Position numbers and translations under genes: made by a program. A stretch of 64,000 bases of DNA, taken from NCBI GenBank assembly GCA_009829735.1, contig CM020620.1:15969186-16033185 (forward strand), given 5' to 3'. Within the stretch, counting starts at the first letter, position 1; the number at the start of each line of letters is the position of its first letter. This document shows positions 62,396 through 64,000 of the stretch, one piece after another. The notes beneath the pieces are model-generated. The model saw only the letters and a program-made list of their open reading frames with translations. It did no database searches and was not told the origin of the DNA. Source of the stretch: Pyropia yezoensis (taxonomy: Eukaryota; Rhodophyta; Bangiophyceae; Bangiales; Bangiaceae).

Positions 62396-63331
62396 CGGGG
62401 GCAAGAATTTCGAGAGCTGACGCTGAAGAATCTCGGGGTCTTTGAGGCAAAGCCAAGAGAGTGGGACTGCTGGGACTTTGTCGGCGTCACCATTGAGACT
62501 GTATCATGCTCACCACGCTCCTTTACCCTGAACTAGGAGAGTTACGTGGACACCTCCATCACCCAATCTCCGGACATCGACTGCGAGAGATTTGTCTCAC
62601 TGTCTGGCTTTGTTTGTTCATCACATAGCCGGTCGGACTTCTGTTGCTCCATTAATCGCCCGGCGCAGGTGACCGCTACGTCTTTTGGCACTCGCCAAAT
62701 GCAGGAGCTGAAAAGGGCTATAAACCACGCCAAGGAGACAACGAGCCCAAGCCTGCCGTACACCCCTCTTGATCGGGAGACGCTGAATCTGTGCGCTTAC
62801 GCCAACGCCTCAATTGCCAACAAAGACGACCATGTGTCGCAGATTGGCTACGTAGTGCTGCTGTGCGACAGCACGGACAACTGCCCCGTGCTGGCCTACT
62901 GGAGCAAGAGAGCTCATCGGGTGGTCTGGAGCATCATGGCGGAGAACGCGAATGCTCTTGCCGACGCCTTTGACGCGGCGTGCATCATCAAGAACGACTT
63001 GGCGCGCATCTACCGCCAGCACCGGCCACTTCTCATGCTCACTGAGTTGAAGCAGATGTTTGAAGTCGTCACCAAAGCGTCACACACAGCTGGGAAGAGG
63101 CTTAGGATCGATGTGGCGGCTGCGCCCGAGGCCTACAAGCGGGACGAGATCTACAGCGTGAGCTTTCTCAAGGCGGAGCACCAGATGGCGGACGGGCTCA
63201 CGAACCCTGGGCCGTGGGCGGCCTTGAATGCGGTCGTGCGTAAGAACGAGGACACTCACCCCTTGCGGCACTGGATCGTCCGGTCCCCCGTATTGAATGA
63301 GCGCTCACCTGGGGGAGGGCAGCGAGGGTGA
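62396..63331 (+). mobile_element. Ty1/copia retrotransposon remnant (end of RT and RNase H)
   Basis: The 3' part of a copia-type pol, adjoining the satellite directly at its left end. The first about 150 bases resemble the end of the reverse transcriptase (AKPREWD...FVGVTIET). The rest is the RNase H: YANASIANKDDHVSQIGYVVLL, YWSKRAHRVVWSIMAENANALADAFDAA, and the C-terminal block AEHQMADGLTNPG, which matches the copia pattern of ADALTK-type ends. It is a fossil: only a C-terminal portion is present, with about one to two breaks and substitutions at places usually conserved. No LTR was recognised after it. Age looks older than the gypsy element. Confidence 0.82.
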
Positions 63332-64000
63332 GTCTCCGCCTTGGCTGGGGTGCGCACCCTCGCGTTCAGCCGATTTCGCGAAGGGGGGCCATATTTCATC
63401 GAGGACCAACTGCGTGATGTTTATCTGCAACGTTCGACGACCCAAGGGCACCAATCGCACCCGGGAAAGCGTCCAGGTCACAACGAAAGCCCCAGAAGCG
63501 AAGGCGCGCGCCTCCACTCCCGCGGCGCGCCACGCAGTTGCTTTCTCTCCGGGCCTCATACACCCCGAGGTGTGCGCAGAGCGCACACGAAGAGAGTGCA
63601 GGGGCGTTGACAGCGCGGCGTTGTGGTATCCGCTGGCTGGCAGCCGCGCTGGAGACTGTTGTGTACGTCACACACGTATACTTCAGCACCTGCTGGAAGC
63701 GATAGCAAATATCTCCCAGGGACTAGGGGGGCGCGGATGACCATGCTGGGCCACGCGCCACCAATGGCAGGCCTTGGCATGTCGCCTTTCGCGGAGCTTT
63801 GGATTCACACGCACACCAACATAGGGACGTGGCCCGCCACGGTTGCGTCGTGGCACGCCAAGGGCTCCGTTTACGAACATTGGCGCACGACGACCGCTTC
63901 TCGATCGCCCATGATCGCCCATGACAGTCCAGGATCGCGCGAGATCACTGACATGTCACGCGCTACAGCCAAGCACCGAGTGGCACTTGTGCTTCGAATG
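63332..64000. other. No gene seen; short direct repeat near 63903
   Basis: GC-rich DNA after the copia remnant. Frames on both strands overlap and show no domain. A GATCGCCCAT decamer is repeated twice in a row at 63903-63922. No copia LTR, tRNA or other RNA gene was recognised. Confidence 0.45.

Noticed and set aside
63297-63922. Frames on both strands after the copia remnant
   Set aside because: All are short, mutually overlapping and domain-free.

Overview
The window reads as nuclear DNA of a small-genome or algal/protist-type eukaryote. It holds LTR retrotransposons (one Ty3/gypsy, one Ty1/copia remnant), terminal inverted repeats of non-autonomous DNA transposons, a long tandem satellite, and one intronless GC-rich host gene with an optimal eukaryotic start context. 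There are no operons, Shine-Dalgarno-led genes, rRNA genes or CRISPR arrays. A GC-rich alga (for example a red alga) would fit, but the sequence alone does not fix the lineage.

Layout. 1-7938: most of a Ty3/gypsy element with a chromodomain, lying on the minus strand and running off the left edge. It has one complete LTR (7470-7938), a primer-binding site, gag, protease/RT, RNase H/integrase/chromodomain, and two extra open frames on the opposite strand between pol and the missing LTR. The whole element is studded with short stem-loops that share a five-base loop (consensus N-A-G/C-T-T). 7939-9506: pyrimidine-rich, degenerate tandem-repeat DNA ending in C and G runs. 9944-11369: a 1.4-kb sequence bounded by 33-bp inverted repeats that begin CACTA. 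12676-12975 (minus): an unrecognised protein fragment with a Cys-x-x-Cys motif. 14391-15992: a 1.6-kb sequence bounded by 33/34-bp inverted repeats, with subterminal TTCGG repeats. 16788-18407: the one convincing host gene, a kynurenine-3-monooxygenase-like FAD monooxygenase with a C-terminal membrane segment. 19470-62395: about 85 head-to-tail copies of a 502-bp satellite, two thirds of the window. 62396-63331: the 3' part of a Ty1/copia pol. 63332-64000: no recognisable gene.

The strongest candidate for something undescribed is the stem-loop family inside the gypsy element. About sixteen perfect hairpins have arms of at least 4 bp and an N-A-S-T-T loop, where well under one would be expected in random sequence. 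They lie in the LTR, gag, pol and the antisense frames alike, and stop at the element's edge. The satellite is the second point of interest. Each unit contains an old ~130-bp internal duplication. The array is nearly homogeneous, yet at its right end it becomes a clear three-unit (1,506-bp) higher-order repeat. Two stretches full of single-base indels look more like weak consensus sequence than biological decay.

The elements do not form a pathway. The window looks like a repeat-rich chromosomal region (possibly pericentromeric or subtelomeric, by inference) with one metabolic gene beside the array.
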